The translations under genes and the position numbers were made by a program. Shown here piece after piece: positions 14,189 through 14,600 of a DNA stretch of 14,600 nt. Under the pieces are notes generated by a model. The model did not search any database, was not told the DNA's origin, and worked only from the letters and a program-made list of their open reading frames with translations. This DNA is from Candidatus Omnitrophota bacterium (lineage in GTDB: Bacteria > Omnitrophota > Omnitrophia > Omnitrophales > Aquincolibacteriaceae): the NCBI GenBank assembly GCA_023819025.1, contig JAMWDC010000011.1:1-14600 (forward strand), written 5' to 3'. The stretch's first letter is position 1; every line of letters starts with the position of its first letter.

Positions 14189-14600
14189 CCTATCTCCTTT
14201 TGACGGACATGGGCATTTATCTGTTTCAGTTCGGGGTGATCCCTAAATAATTCCAAGATGTCAGTATATCCGAAATCAGGCTTTTGAGGGTAGAGATATT
14301 CGTAAATTTTTGCCACCAGCCGGAAATCGTCTATCGTATCAACCGTCAGCCGCAAATCACTATGGTCTTCCGTATCCAGGATATCGATTCGCGGAAACCG
14401 ATCCGGTTGCCGCATGATAAAAGGGGTTACATGTTCCCTGTCCGAAACCGTTTTCGCCTCATGAAAAGCCGTCTCTAGGGCCGCAAAACTTACGACTTCA
14501 ACATCCAAACCACGCGGGAATGTCCGTCGGCAACAATTAGTCACGTAAGGTACGGATGCGTTATTCCCCCTGTAAATACGAACTGCGTGGCTGACAACCT
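14185..14600 (-). CDS. spsF: SpsF-type cytidylyltransferase, C-terminal part (gene runs off the window)
   Basis: The frame is open to the window edge, so only the last 138 codons are visible. A GTG at 14544 lies inside the conserved PYVTNCCRRTFPRGLDVEVV segment and is not the real start. FPRGLDVEV, REHVTPFI, LRLTVDT with the following acidic residues, and the closing HPELKQINAHVRQK match the C-terminal half of SpsF-like nucleotidyltransferases. These are distant relatives of CMP-sialic acid synthetase and are often found in spore-coat and Pse loci. The protein may activate the nonulosonic acid or another sugar acid with CTP. PseF proper looks different at this end, so this is probably not the standard CMP-Pse synthetase. 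The stop overlaps the methylase start as ATGA, which shows the operon continues upstream. Confidence 0.85.
   Translation of the reverse strand, partial: VVSHAVRIYRGNNASVPYVTNCCRRTFPRGLDVEVVSFAALETAFHEAKTVSDREHVTPFIMRQPDRFPRIDILDTEDHSDLRLTVDTIDDFRLVAKIYEYLYPQKPDFGYTDILELFRDHPELKQINAHVRQKEIG
14194..14200 (-). promoter_or_regulatory. Strong Shine-Dalgarno site of the methylase gene
   Basis: AAAGGAG on the minus strand ends 5 bases before the ATG at 14188, inside the end of the spsF-like gene. It is the best ribosome-binding site in the window and decides the methylase start in favour of 14188 over the ATG at 14134. Confidence 0.75.

Noticed and set aside
1..14600. CRISPR array, tRNA, rRNA, insertion sequence or integrase
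   Set aside because: No regularly spaced repeats, no tRNA-like cloverleaf and no transposase or recombinase motifs were seen on either strand.

Overview
The window holds a minus-strand surface-polysaccharide or glycan locus built around a nonulosonic acid, most likely pseudaminic acid (Pse). Every convincing gene lies on the minus strand, so transcription runs from position 14600 towards position 1. The Wzx-type flippase, Pse genes and short Shine-Dalgarno sequences point to a bacterium, probably with an O-antigen-like or capsule-like glycan or a glycosylated flagellum. GC content looks middling. No gene in the window fixes the taxon.

First block, 14600 to 10263. It contains the 3' part of an SpsF-type cytidylyltransferase, a Pse-associated methylase joined to it by an ATGA overlap, and a three-gene acetamidino module: N-acetyl sugar amidotransferase (PseA/WbpG type), HisH-like glutaminase and HisF-like ammonia-channel subunit. 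A GNAT acetyltransferase ends the block. The HisF-like protein has lost the first catalytic aspartate of true HisF, which fits amidination of a sugar rather than histidine synthesis.

Second block, 9911 to 2150, after a gap of about 350 bases. It contains pseudaminic acid synthase (PseI), a small sugar formyltransferase-like protein and a PIG-L deacetylase, all joined by ATGA overlaps. These are followed by a 730-residue fusion of an AAC(3)-type acetyltransferase with a DUF4910 aminopeptidase-like domain, a two-domain protein with a kinase-like N-terminus and a methyltransferase C-terminus, and a Wzx flippase.

Third block. A 357-base non-coding gap with nested hairpins and a repeated box leads to an AMP-forming acyl/aryl-CoA ligase (1792 to 239). 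The last 238 bases show no gene.

Together the genes suggest that a Pse-type sugar is condensed by PseI and activated with CMP elsewhere in the locus. Its amino groups would then be re-decorated: acetyl removed by PIG-L and replaced by formyl, acetamidino or another acyl group. It would then be methylated and exported as part of a glycan repeat by Wzx. The enzyme families are seen in the sequence; the order of reactions and the final structure are inference. pseB, pseC, pseG and pseF, a polymerase and all glycosyltransferases are absent here and must lie elsewhere if they exist.
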